A stretch of DNA of 64,000 nt from Ambrosia x helenae (taxonomy: Eukaryota; Streptophyta; Magnoliopsida; Asterales; Asteraceae). Within the stretch, counting starts at the first letter, position 1. Every line of letters begins with the position of its first letter. The position numbers were made by a program, and so were the translations under genes. A model generated the notes under the pieces. That model was not told where the DNA came from and made no database searches. It saw only the letters and a list, made by a program, of their open reading frames with translations. The stretch lies in contig CM061231.1 in NCBI GenBank assembly GCA_030844895.1, positions 89,810,706-89,874,705 on the forward strand. The letters run 5' to 3'. Positions 45,601 through 57,631 of the stretch are shown here, piece by piece.

Positions 45601-46767
45601 CACAGAAAGAATCAATCAGCAAAGAATGTTGCTAAGAAAGTTGAGCAGTCTATTGATAAAAATGTTGAAAAGAAAATGGTTAAGAAAGTTGAGAAAAATG
45701 TGGTTAAATCTATTGAAAAGAAAATTGAAAATAAAATTGAGAAATCAAATGAAGAGAACAACGAATCGTGTGATAAACCTGTTAAAGTTTTCTATCGGAT
45801 GCAAGGCTCCGATAAGATTATGTCTGATGACGAATATCCGATTCAATTTGTGAACTATTCTAAAATTGAAAAGATCTGGCAGGAAAGTACAATTTGGTTT
45901 CCAAAACATGAACGAACCAATGATATTCCTCTAGCCATTTTAAAGAAAATTTATTCGGATAATTCTAAAGACGCAAAGGTCAATGTCACACAATTCGTTA
46001 AACCAACAGACAAATCAAATAGTTTTATTGAGCCGACTTACTCAAAGGACCCAGCTCCTGAGAGTTTAAGAAAACAGTGCATGGTTGATCAATATCCCAT
46101 TGCGAGTTTTTCTAAGTCGAACATCAAGGAAAACTATGAAGAGTACCGTGCGTGTTTTAAATGCGGGGAAAGGGGACATTTACTTGCCACCTGTCCGTAT
46201 GTACGACACAAGAGGCACGAGGTGGAGATGAAGCAAAGACATGATTATCCGGTTGATAATTACAGTTATCCTCAAAGACGGTTTTTCCCTCAGCCAGCAC
46301 CTTATTATAACCAAAACAATTTTATCAAAAAGAGGGAAAATCGTCCGATGACTTATGACAGACGCAACCGGATAGCCACTGAGAAACCATTGAAGAAACC
46401 ATTGGTGAACACAACTGCTGAAAACAAAAAGGTTCCTACTAAACCTAATGTCAAATCAGCAGTTGGACCTGTCTCTGTTAAATCAGAGAAGATAACCAAG
46501 AAGGTAACATTCAAGGACGGAGTAATGCAACCGGCTGAGACTTCAAAATCTCAGATCCGGATCTTGAAACGGACTGAACAGTCTTGGTCATCAACGGGTT
46601 CTGAGGGTGCTTCAACTTCACAGAATGTGAAATCTGAAAAGGCAAAAGTTGAGTGTGAAAAGAAAGAGGTTGTTAAAACCCAAGATGTTTGTGAAACAAA
46701 TGAATCTTTGAATAAATCAGTTCAAAGACCCAAGACCAAACAGGCTTGGGTCCCCCGAAAGATCTAA
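42611..46767 (+). pseudogene. gag: Copia Gag, long form with two zinc knuckles, multiply broken
   Basis: The start ATG (MWNFPTTPRPNPAPQ) is followed by two consecutive TAG codons (42656-42661). The UBN2-type capsid spans about 42895-43440 (TWKTKFKIHVEGQGL to PPYWNQHIEVL). There is a TAG at 43439-43441, a frameshift just before zinc knuckle CFNCGEKGHFKREC (44122-44163), and a TAG at 44704-44706. A long charged, coiled-coil-rich region then leads to a second knuckle CFKCGERGHLLATC (46152-46193) and TAA at 46765. About 1385 codons in all, long for copia but usual for the SIRE lineage. All the TAG codons fit CAG-to-TAG changes. Confidence 0.88.
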
Positions 46768-46783
46768 TTGTTTTACTTGATAT

Positions 46784-49700
46784 GTGCAGGGAGCTCTAGA
46801 TCGCCCTGTTAGCAGCCTCTGGATTGTTGACAGTGGAGCTTCCGGACACATGACAGGGGATCACACGCTACCGTTTGATATCAAGAACATAAATGGAGGA
46901 TATGTAGCGTTTGCGGGGAAAAAAGGAGGCTACATTACGATGGAGGGTAGTGTTAGCAATGGGGTAGTGACATTCGAGCGGATATCTTATGTGAAGCAGA
47001 TAGATTACAATCTACTCAGTGTCAGCCAAATCTGTGATAAACAATTCTCTGTTTATTTTGAAAACAAATCTTGTTACATCCTGAAACCGGGTTTTGAACT
47101 TCCAAAAGAGTGGGTGATGCTAAAGGCACCGAGAGTAAACAACTTGTATATTCTCGATATGTCCAAAGCTATGACCACCCATGGCCAAGTCACGTGTTTC
47201 CTCTCTAAGGCTACAGAAAAAGAATCTATCTTGTGGCATAGGAGAACGGGACACATTCATTTGAGAAAGATGAACCAGTTGGTGAAAAATGAACTTGTCA
47301 CTGGAGTTAATGTGAAACATTTTCATTTGAATGACAAGTGTATTAGTTGTAAAAAGGGTAAGCAGCACAAACAAACCCATAGACCAAAGAAAGTCAATTC
47401 CGTTGAACTACCGCTTGAGCGTTTTCACATGGATTTATTTGGTCCAGTCAAGCGTAAAAGTCATGCTAGGGAATTGTACTGTCTTGTGGTGACTGACGAT
47501 TACTCAAGATTCTCATGGGTTATGTGCTTACACCAGAAAAGTGACACGTTTGACAACCTGAAAGTTCTGTTCACTCGTCTGGAGAATATCTATGGTCTAA
47601 AGATCAAAAGGATCAGGAGTGATAATGGGACAGAGTTCAAGAATGCTCAGATGGATAATCTTTGTGAAAACAAGGGAATTCATCACGAATACAGTGCTCC
47701 GTATACAACCCAACAGAACGGTGTCGCAGAATGTAAAAACAGGACTCTAATCGAAACGGCGAGAACAATGCTTGCGGATTCTAATCTTCCAGTAATGTTC
47801 TGGAACGAAGCAATTTACGCGGCATGTTATACTCTAAATCGTGTTTTAACAGTGAAGAAGTTTGGTAAAACTTCTTATGAGCTGTTGAACCGACAAAAGC
47901 CGAATCTAGAGTATTTAGAACCGTTTGGAGCCCCGTGTACAATGCTTAATCCTTCGGAGAAGTTCGCACCAAAGGCTGAAGAAGGCTATTTTGTTGGATA
48001 TGCAACCCCACTCAAACGAGTATTCAACAAAAGAACTAGAAAAGTCGAGGAGTGGGCTAACGTCGAAGTACAAAGATACACTCAGAATGTACAGGGAGGC
48101 GGTCCAGACTGGATGTTTGATTACAAAGATTTCTTTGAATCATTCAACCTAGATAGCATGGTTGAAGAAGCTGTACTCCGTTTATATTACGAGGTCGAAA
48201 ATATAGTGACTTCACCGTTAGTGCGTCCGATCACCGTAAATCCTCAAGCGGCTTCAAATGATTCCACTGCTCCTGTGATGGAAGAAGAAGTGTTCCAAGA
48301 AGCTTCAACAACGCTTAATTCATCAGAATCAGAAGAGGGAGACAATGATGCTACAAGTGAAGCTATTCTGGACAATGCTACAGTGACACTTCCAGTGAAC
48401 CCAAATCCAAATGGTGCTTCATCATCAAATGTGGGTAATGATCTGGTTTCTACAGAGAATTTGACGACTCAAACGGGAGTGCAAGTACCTGATTATCCGG
48501 AATCTCGGATACATCGAATACACCCGCTTGAACAGGTCATTGGTGATCCTGGTAGCAGCGTTATGACAAGAGGGCAATTGAGGAATGCTCAAGCACTGGA
48601 GAATATTGGCAATCTTGCTTTATATGCCAAAATACAAAAATCTGGTTTTCAAAATGACTCGTCTTTCGCTTGTTATGTTTCGTAGCTCGAGCCGCGGACG
48701 TACAAGGAAGCTCTTTTGGATGATGCTTGGGTGGAAGCGATGCAAGAAGAGTTGTTACAATTTCAGAAACTTGGGGTTTGGACGCTGACAGATTTGCCCC
48801 CGGTAAGAAAGAAGATAGGAACCAAATGGGTTTTTAAGTGTAAAAAGGATGATAGAGGAGTTATAGTGAGAAACAAAGCTCGTTTGGTTGTCCAAGGTTT
48901 TCATCAAGTTGAGGGAATCGACTACAATTAAATCTATGCACCTGTTGCACGCTTGGAAGCTATACGAATGTTTCTGGCGTTTGCATCCTGGAAGAAATTC
49001 AAGGTGTATCAGATGGACGTAAAGAGCGCATTTCTTTACGGTATGGTCAAAGAGGAAGTTTACGTAGGTCAACCACCAGGCTTTGAGGACCCTATTCACC
49101 GGGATAAGGTCTATGTTTTAAACAAAGCTCTCTACTGGTTGCACCAAGCTCCGAGACAATGGTATGTGGAGCTGAGCACGTATCTTCTCTCGAAAGGATT
49201 CAAACGCGGATTGGTAGACTGCACACTGTTCACAAAACGAGCAGGAGATGATTTGCTTCTTGTGCAAATTTATGTTGATGATATCATATTCGGGAGTACT
49301 AACGAACTTCTGTGCAGGGAATTTGAAAAAGTTATGCAGGAAAAGTTCGAGATGAGCGCAATGGCAGAAATGCAGTTTTTCCTAGGCTTGCAGGTGGAGC
49401 AAAGACCAACGGGGATCTTTATTCACCAGACCAAATACGTTTCTGAAGTCTTGAGCCGATTCCAGATGGAAGATTCGAAGCCGATGGATACCCCGATACA
49501 ACCTAATCACGGGATTGGAGTTGACGCTAAGGGGGAGCTGACTGATCCATTTACATACAGAGCCATCGTCGGATCTCTGATGTATCTCACCGCGTCTAGA
49601 CCGGATATAATGTTTGCAACATGTCTTTGTGCACGATATCAGTCGAAGCCAAAACAAAGTCATCTTGCAGCTGTCAAGCGTATCCGTAGATATCTGAAGG

Positions 49701-50217
49701 GTTGTCCATCGAAAGGACTTTGGTACCCTCATGATGATAATTTTGACCTAATCGCTTTTAGTGATGCAGATTGGGGCGGCTGTGACAAAGACAACAAATC
49801 CACAACGGCTGGATGCCAGTTTATGGGGAGCAGGCTCGTGACCTGCAATGCAAGAAACATACCACAGTTGCACTATCCACATGTGAAGCAGAATACGTTT
49901 CAGCATCGAGTTGCTGCTCACAGGTTCTTTGGATCCAACAACAGATGGTGGACTACAGTTTGCAATTTCTTAAAACCCCTATTTACTGTGATAATGAAGC
50001 CGCAATCGCATTAACAAAAGACTTAGTAAATCACTCAAAGGCATAACATATCCGGATTAAATATCATTTTATACGTGATTGTTATGCTAAAGAGTTGATC
50101 GATATGGTCAAAATCCACACTGATTACCAACGCGCAGATCTTTTTACCAAAGCTTTTTACAAATCCAGATTTTATTATCTTTTAAAAGCTAATGGTATCA
50201 AAGAAAAACAAGACTGA
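46784..50217 (+). pseudogene. pol: Copia Pol (protease, integrase, RT, RNase H)
   Basis: The protease motif VDSGAS is near 46829. The integrase zinc region (LWHRRTGH ... CISCKKGK) is at about 47232-47360 and the catalytic residues are in HMDLFGP, RSDNGTEF and NGVAE (47425-47735). The RT start (EALLDDAWVEAMQEEL) follows at 48707, YVDD lies near 49272 and RNase H DADWGG near 49764. Lesions are TAG 48683-48685, TAA 48929-48931, a one-base loss at about 49845 in the expected TWQCKKHTTV, and TAA 50044-50046. The usual AERKNR reads AECKNR. Pol lies one frame away from gag, which ends 17 nt upstream. Confidence 0.93.
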
Positions 50218-51589
50218 TCACCACCTCAGTTTATCGCTTTTTAGTTAAATTTTTACTGTTTTTCAGAAAACTTTCAAAATCCATAAAAAATAGAAAATTT
50301 CTTTGCTGACTGCTACATCTTCTTCCCTTAGATTAATGCCGTCAGATTTCCGTGAACAAAGGATATCTTGGCAGTCACATATTTGAAATGCTCCAGCTTA
50401 TCCTTGGGAACAGTAAATTTAAAAAAAAATTATAAAAATCAGAAAAACCAAAAATGATTTCCTGGAGTAAAAGGGGAAATGATAGTACATCAGTGGGGAT
50501 CTGACACATTCTAAGAAATGTAATACTATATAGGGCGTGTGTCTGAGTCTGTGCGATGTGCTGATAGGCTTCGTAGACCTATTACTGCGTGCCTGATACA
50601 TACATATCAAACGCATTGTTGAGTGGATGAACTCCTCATTGGCATATGGTCTTAGTACCGTAATTTCGTTTGATAGGGTATTTGTACAAAACTTGGAGGT
50701 TTAGGGTCGTTATGTTATTAGTTGTCTGGGGATAGCCTCTCTGATCTTCTGCTGTAAGTCATTACAGACCTAGATCAGACAGGGTGTCTTTATAAAAGAG
50801 CTTTATGCCAAATCCTAAAGTTACCGAATTGAGGAACTTTCTATGTTTTATGATGATCAAAGATTATCTATTACATCGTATTAATCACTGATGCAAATCA
50901 TGATTGATATCAGTCCTCAACCTAGTAAAATGCACATGTTACTTTGCTGCATTAATTTGCTGACCTTTATACCTCTGTGCATTATACTTTGTAAATTACA
51001 GACGACGAAAGCATAATCACGCTTTACAATGAGTCTTTGTGCATTTACTTCTTGATACGGGAGTATGTCGTGTGCGTGGGAACCACAGACAATTTTGTTT
51101 ATCCTATATATACTAGTATCAGTCTAAAGCACTGCACAAAAGTCTGCATGTGAGTTTATGTGGATCACAATATCAGCAGTTGCCAGATCACACATTGTCT
51201 TTAATGATAATAATTCAAAAGATCAATGGTGTGATCAGATTTCTCAATAAATGATATGATCCCTTTACTGGAAATCTCAAAACATTTACTGTTTTTCATT
51301 TACATTTCTGCATTTTATTTTCTCGTCAAAACAAAAAAAAATTACAAAACTCAAAAAGATTTTAGGTGTGTTTTAGCATAAACTTTAGAAAATCCAAAAA
51401 GATTTTACATTTCTATCTTATTTTTGATAGCTGATGGTGGTTGATGCCGATTTTCTAAACCTTGATCAACCATTTGAGCTTTGTAATCTTTTAAATGTGA
51501 AAATATGAATGTTGGATGCTTAAAAGTTGAAAAATAATTGGAACAGGACTCTTTTTTGAGATTTGGAAAATTTGTCAAAATTCCAGTTT
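50218..51589 (+). other. Spacer between pol and the internal promoter-like module
   Basis: No protein is supported. The sequence is AT-rich and non-repetitive within the window. Confidence 0.5.
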
Positions 51590-51786
51590 TCGTTCGCCCA
51601 TTCGTTTGGTCGAACGTGAAATTTTTGTTGTTCCTTCGTACAGGGTAATTGGGCGAATGAGAGTGTTCTTGAATAATTTCCACATTCGATCCCTTTTGTC
51701 TCCTTCGAACCTTTAAATAGGGTCGAAGGAACCAGAAGCTTCTCATTCGACCGGTGTATTTGGGCGAAGGAGCATGCCTATATATA
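51590..51786 (+). promoter_or_regulatory. Internal promoter-like module: TTCG...CGAA array plus TATATATA
   Basis: Motifs include TTCGTTTGGTCGAACG, TTCGTACAGG...GGGCGAATGAG, CCTTCGAaCC...GGgTCGAAGG and CTCATTCGACC...GGGCGAAGGAG. TATATATA (51779-51786) starts 14 nt after the C of the last CGAA. The architecture copies that of the element's own LTR although the surrounding sequence is not an LTR copy. It lies about 710 bp upstream of the third ORF. Confidence 0.65.
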
Positions 51787-52498
51787 CCATTTCTGTCTCA
51801 TTGAAGTCCACTTGTTGCCCTGTTGTTTTGCCATATACCATTGTGTTCGTCTCACTTTACTGATCATTTTGCACTTCTTGTTACAGGTTAACACCTCATT
51901 TTCAAGGATTAATCGTTGTTTTTCAGATTTGAGCCCTAGAAATCAAAAACTGATACAAACCATGATCATTGACTTAATTGTTGATTAGGATTCATTCTAT
52001 CAGTGTTTTAGGGGGAGAAAATACAAAAACTAAGGATTTTAATCCACCAGTTTGATCATTTGATCATCATCTTTATTCGAAACCTAGTCTTAATTAGAAA
52101 ACACTGATATAATGCTTAATTGATAAAACTGTTGATTTGGAAAACTTAATCGGTGCTATTACTTGCTTAATGAATCAAAACAACAAGTTAAAATCAACAG
52201 ATTCTCAGAATTGAAAATTTGAAATAAGAACAGTCTCTTTCGCCCATTACGAATGGTCGAAGGTGACTAATTTAGGCGAAGGAGATGATTATTTGGGCGA
52301 AAGAAGAACAAATGGTCGAATGAAGCATTTTATCAAAATCTTTTACATTCGTACCTTTGAAAGTTCTCTTTCGTACCAAGATTTTCTCATACGCACCTCC
52401 GTTTGGGCGAATGAGAAGTTTACTTACCAAACTTTCAAATTTTGAATATTTTGTCGATTTTTAACATGTGTATTTGTTTTGTTTTTACAGATTGAATC
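51787..52498 (+). promoter_or_regulatory. Leader of the third ORF with its own TTCG...CGAA array
   Basis: A second array lies at 52229-52412, for example TCTCATaCGcaCC / GGgCGaATGAGA (52383-52413). An acceptor-like GTTTTTACAG (52481-52490) ends 8 nt before the ATG at 52499. The gag leader has the same order: array, T-rich tract, TTTACAG, ATG. Confidence 0.55.
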
Positions 52499-54590
52499 AT
52501 GTCTGAACAGGAGAAGCCTACTGAACAAGCCGGATCATCTCCACAGCCTGCAAAGAACGTAACTGAAGAGCTTTTACCATTCGAGAATGCGCATAATTGT
52601 TGTGCGTATCTTGGAGAAGTTAAAAAGCATACGGAGTTCATAGAGATCATAGAGTTCTTGAAAAGAAGTCGGGTGATAGACGTAATTGCTACACCTGCCA
52701 TTATCTACCGAGACATGATACAAGAATTTTGGACTGAAGCAAAGATGGATTTCTGGGAATGCGAATCGTCTTTGGTGAGCAAGGTACAAGGAAAGTTGGT
52801 TATCGTTTCAGAGAAAGATATCAGAGAAGCCTTGAATCTTCAAGATGAAAAGACTGATCCCAGAGAGCTTAGCTTTATGGAACAACGAAAGTGCTTTCTA
52901 AGGATGAAATACAATGGGCCGATTACTGATGGCTCATTGCACAAGGGAAAGTTGTGTCCACAATTCAAATACTTGGCACATGTGTTGATTTACGTCTTTG
53001 GTTCAGCTGCTGGAGGATATGATTTGATGCGAAAGAGTATTAGCTCGATGATGGTAGCACTGGTATTGAACAAACCGTTCAATGTATCAGGGATGCTGAT
53101 GGAACATCTGTTGGAACCTGTCAATGGCACAAGGAATCTGAAGTTTTTGTTGTATCCTCGATTCCTCCAGATGGTTTTTGATCATAAATACAAAGAGTTG
53201 AAGAGGGATCCTAAGCACATTGTAGTTCAAGAACATATGTCAATCAATACACTGGCAAGGATGATAGCTTATAAAGGATTGTCAGCGAATGAACGTCCAC
53301 CTGTTAGACGTTTATTTGGACATTTGGCGAGGATTGACTATGTGGATCCAGGTGAAGGTCTAGTGAGACATGCTAACAGTGATTCAGACCAAGACAATCC
53401 ATTACATCCTGTTGATCCAGATGCAAACCGTAAGCGACAGGTTGTTAATGTTGGAGCAAAAAGTGGAAAGGGAAAAGAGAAAGAGATCAGGATAGATGTT
53501 GTTCCTGAGCCTGCTAAGAAGAAGAGTGCACCAAGAAGGCATAAGAGCATGGCGAAGAAAGGGTTACATCTAGTGGATGAGGCGTCTATTGATTCTGAAG
53601 AGACGCAAGAAAATGAACACTGGGATTCTGAGACTGAAACGTTAAAGACTACCACGCCCAAGGCCACTGTGGCTGGTGAGTCTGTTAGTTTGAACAGATC
53701 TGTAGAAGAGCAGAGGATGAAGAGCCCTATTCGTTTGGACGAAGAGGATGAGAGTTTAGGTCTGGGAACAGGAGACTTTCCTGGTTCGCCAGTTCAGGGG
53801 GAGAAACCGAAGAAGCCCAATACAAGAAGAAAGAAAAGGTTGTGAGACCTGCAGAAAAGAGAGCTAGAGAGATTGAAACATTGATAGCAGGAAAGAAGTT
53901 GCCACCTCCTTCTAGCTCAAAATCTCCAGTTGCTGCTCCAGCCTCAAAGAAGCAAAAAACCAGAGCTACTTTAGGTACAGAACAGGAAGCTGATATACCT
54001 GTTGATGCATTCAATGAAGCTTTAGACAACGTACTGAAGAAGATGAGGAAGGGTAAACTGCCAGAGGTTGCTGAGGTCTCCACTAAAAAGGTTACAGTGG
54101 ATAGTGATGTGATGGATACTATTAACCGGAGACTTACTGAGATGATGAATTTGATAAACAAGCAGCAGACTGAGATTGCCCAACTGAGACAAAACGACTC
54201 AAAGATGCTTGATGTAGTTGTCACCTCACATGAGAATAATGAGGATTTGAAAAAGAAGATCAAAAAGTTGCAGAAACATGAGCAGAGGAACACCAGACGA
54301 ATTATAGCCTTGAAAGGAGAAAACAAGAAGCTGAAAGAGAGTAACAAAAACATGGATAATCTGATCAAAGATTTATACTCTCGAGCTCCTCAACTGAAAG
54401 AAGGTGAAGAAGATAAAGAGTTAGAAGAGGAGCAAGTTGATTTTGAATTATCTGATGATGAGGAGGAGGATGATGAAGATCTTGATGAAGATTCTGGTAA
54501 AGCTCCTAAAAAGAAGAAAGATGATGATGATGGTTCAGATGATGGATCTGGTGATGATAACAGTTCTGCATCCGATGATGATGATGACAA
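52499..54590 (+). pseudogene. Third ORF of the SIRE-like element, N-terminal and middle parts
   Basis: ATG at 52499 follows the acceptor-like site. Residues about 25-270 form a folded-looking domain (FLKRSRVIDVIATPAIIYRD ... YLAHVLIYVFGSAAGGYDLM) resembling plant 'putative transposon protein' domains of retroelements. A basic, disordered region follows. A one-base frameshift near 53840 moves to a second frame with a coiled coil (about 54110-54370) and a very acidic Asp/Glu tract (54420-54590). There is no signal peptide and no clear transmembrane helix, so the label 'env-like' reflects position only. It is interrupted at 54590 by a nested gypsy element. Function unknown. Confidence 0.7.
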
Positions 54591-56093
54591 TGTAACACCC
54601 CAACCGATGGCGGAAACATCGGGGTGCCACGTATTGATGATTGTTCAGTAGCTCATGGTGAATATCAGATTTCATTAAATGATTTAATTAATTTACATAC
54701 AATGATTCTACAAGACTTCATACATCAAATTGAATGAAACTATGCACGTATCTTCAAGCAAATCTTCCAAACCAGTAGAACCTGAAACATGTTAAGTTGA
54801 AAATATTTTGGGTCAACAATTGTTGGTGAGGATACATAGGTTTGTGAAAATAAATGGTAACAATAGTTTGTACAACATTCAAAGTTGTATGATGATAGAG
54901 TATGATACCGACATGCAACAATGCGTCTTTGTACAACCAAACCTTGTGTCGACTGATGACTAACTCGCAAGTTAGTTAAATGTTATTACTGTTATCGATC
55001 ATCCCTGAGTCTATGCGGGTGGGATGGGTTTGTCAGACCTATAGCGCTATAATCTAAACAGGCGGCTTGATCATTGTTAATGATTGTACTGTGTCTTTTT
55101 GTTACAGTCAAATGATAGAATGATGATGTAATTGAATAACAAGTAAGTATGAGTAAATGATAGTATAAAATGTTTAAACATGTTTCACCCCAAAAATAGT
55201 GAAAATAGAGAAAAGGGGCTATGTAAACTCACCTTAGCAAATGTTAACTTGTTGAAAAGATATGATAATTGTGTTGCCCAAAGTGATTTCCAAATATCAC
55301 CCTATAATAAGGTAATATGTAATAAGTCTAAGTCTAATTAACTAATATGTGTATCCTAGGGTTTTGATTTGGGGAATATTAATTGTTGAAATTTAAATTA
55401 AAATGTTTAATTAATAAAGGAAAATTGGATAATTAATGAAAGATAGTCTTTTTATAAAATTTAAATTTTGAGTGAGCACATTAAAGTGTTTGAAGCAATA
55501 AAATAATTTTTATAAAATTATTTCATTTTAAATAGATTTTTAAATCTATTTATTTATAAATAGCCAATTATTAACTTTAATATTCAAAAATACTAAAATT
55601 AAAGAATTCTAATTTTAAAAATCATATTTCTGTTCTAAATGATTAAAAATAATTTGTATAAAATTTTGGTGCAAAGATGATGAAAATTGGATTTAATATG
55701 ATTTAATTATGATTAAATCTAACAAAAATTGATTAAAAATATAAAATAAATGATTTTACTGAATTAAAAATTATTTCAGTAAAGTTTAACTTTATAAAAA
55801 GTTAGAATAATTTTTGGAGAATTTAATAAAACTGTTTTGATATATAAATGGATTTTTATAAATATATTTGTATAAAAATGATTTAATTATTATAATTATT
55901 AAATAAATGAATTTCTGAAAAATAAAAATTACAAATAAATCTTTTATATCAGATTAAACAATGATAATTTTTTTAGAATTTATAAAATTGTTTTGGTATT
56001 TTAAAAAGAATTTAAATGATTAAAAGGATTGATATATTTATATAATTATTGTTTGCTAAAAAAAAAGAAAAGAAAAGAAAAGAACACCAAAAA

Positions 56094-56178
56094 ACCGGTC
56101 AGAGCCGGGACTCGAACCCGGGTGACCTTAGTGAAGAACCGGGGTCACAACCACTTGGCCTAGGCCGGTGGTTGTGAG
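56094..56178 (-). other. tRNA-like sequence inside the LTR (sense to the LTR)
   Basis: The minus strand reads GGCCTAGGCCAAGTGGTT (box-A-like, as in Ser/Leu tRNAs) and CCCGGGTTCGAGTCCCGG (box B in a TΨC-like stem). It is repeated at 60850-60933. It is probably a tRNA-derived insertion fixed in the family, not a functional tRNA gene. Confidence 0.5.
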
Positions 56179-56767
56179 ATTTCTGGTTTAAAATAATTAT
56201 ATACACGACATTATAACAGGTTTATCCCCAATTCAAATCATACGAACCCTAGAATTACAATTGAATGATTCAGGCAACTATAGCCCGATTAATGTTAGGG
56301 CTTTGGTTGCCTGAATGCCGATGAATATATCCCACAAAAACACGAGGACTCACAGTGTAGGATTGATGATTATCTTCGGGTCAATGAGAAAGTCAAACCA
56401 CGAACGAATTAATCAATTTCAGAGTGAATTAGAGAGATATAGGGATTGAGAGAGAGTTGTGAGCGATTTTCCAAGACTCGCAGACCATCTATTTATACAG
56501 ATGATTAGGGTTTATGATAATTGGAAGGTTTGACCTACGGTTTAATACATACGCGTCAATTTACATAAAAAGTCAACAATTGACGAGTTATTGACGTGTA
56601 ATTGTGTTGTAATAGGCCGGTTATCACACGAATTTACCAATTATAGCTCGATTACGCGTTTAAAACTTTGGATTGATCAATAAGGAATCCCACAGTTGAC
56701 TTTCCTTGTCAACTGTGAGGATTTAGTTCGCGTATAAGATTAAAAGGTATCCGGGTTTAAAACAAAG

Positions 56768-56852
56768 AGATGGTTAGAGCAGCTGGTTGGTGTGTGTTGG
56801 TTGTGGATGAAACGTCGCCGGTTCGAACCACGGCGGGGACAACAATTTTTTT
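56768..56852 (+). other. tRNA-like Pol III unit antisense inside the LTR
   Basis: Box-A-like GGTTAGAGCAGCTGG, box B GGTTCGAACC within a GCCG/CGGC stem, then T8 as a possible terminator (about 56845-56852). Repeated at 61522-61606. The solo LTR at 31986 has an antisense unit of the same order. Confidence 0.5.
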
Positions 56853-56994
56853 TGTTTTTAAACAGCCACAGGGGAAAGGAGGGAGTTGGGCTGGGTTCAT
56901 GGTGGGCCGGATGTTGGGCTTTCAGAATTGAAAAAGAACAAGGGTTTGGGCTGAAATGGGTATTGGGTTTGAGTTTTAACAAACTAGATTTATA

Positions 56995-56995
<1 letters not shown>

Positions 56996-57044
<49 letters not shown>

Positions 57045-57065
57045 GTATATATATATATATATATA
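56996..57065 (+). repeat. (ATT)n(TA)n microsatellite in the LTR
   Basis: A trinucleotide run followed by a TA run. The homologous run at 61748-61812 has a different length, the most variable site between the two LTRs. Confidence 0.95.
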
Positions 57066-57631
57066 AGTCGTGTGGTCGGGAAATAAAACTTAGGCACATT
57101 TGTTTAAAATGTAACAAAATAAAACTTGTCGTATCGTATATTTATTTAACACGAAATGTTACAGTCTCCCCTACTTTTAGGAACTTCGTCCCGAAGTTAA
57201 AGGAAAACCAGGGTTACAATTGGCCAACTACCGAAAACCTTGATAAAATTTCACACTACCTTAACGTACCTGTAAATTCATGATTACGTTCCGGACCGTA
57301 ATTACCAATTTACCTTACATTAGGGTTTTGCGTCCTTTTATGACTTTACCGATTGTTAAGCAGGTCTGATAGTCTCCGCCAGTCGTTCAGGTGGTAGGGC
57401 CTCTCCCGACTGTTGGAATGACATGATGACCTCTACCAATCGTTAAGCTGGTCGTTTGGTAGTTAACTAATTGTTGTACAAGCAAGTATGATTATAGATA
57501 TAGCAATTAGTTCACATTCAGACAAACATGCACACAGATGTTATGATAATACTTGAATTTTATTACTCGAATCGAATAACGTCAATACATAGAATAAAAA
57601 GTAACCAATAGTCAAATGGTGAGTCTTGCGG

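Larger units (their letters stand above)
54591..57163 (-). repeat. 3' LTR of the gag-only element
   Basis: On the minus strand it runs from TGTAACATTTCG at 57163 to GGGGTGTTACA at 54591. It contains (ATT)n at 56996-57044, (TA)n at 57046-57065, a GTGAGT donor near 55225, and two tRNA-like units. Confidence 0.95.

Noticed and set aside
51590..51786. Nested LTR explaining the internal promoter of the copia element
   Set aside because: No TGTAGATG...CTTACA boundaries, PBS or polypurine tract nearby, and the flanking sequence does not match the LTR outside the motif array.
56094..56852. Functional tRNA genes
   Set aside because: Boxes A and B are present but acceptor and anticodon stems do not form a complete cloverleaf, and the sequences lie inside LTRs.
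56740..57117. Poly-Asn protein read from the (ATT)n microsatellite
   Set aside because: Low-complexity translation of a simple repeat inside an LTR; length varies between the two LTR copies.
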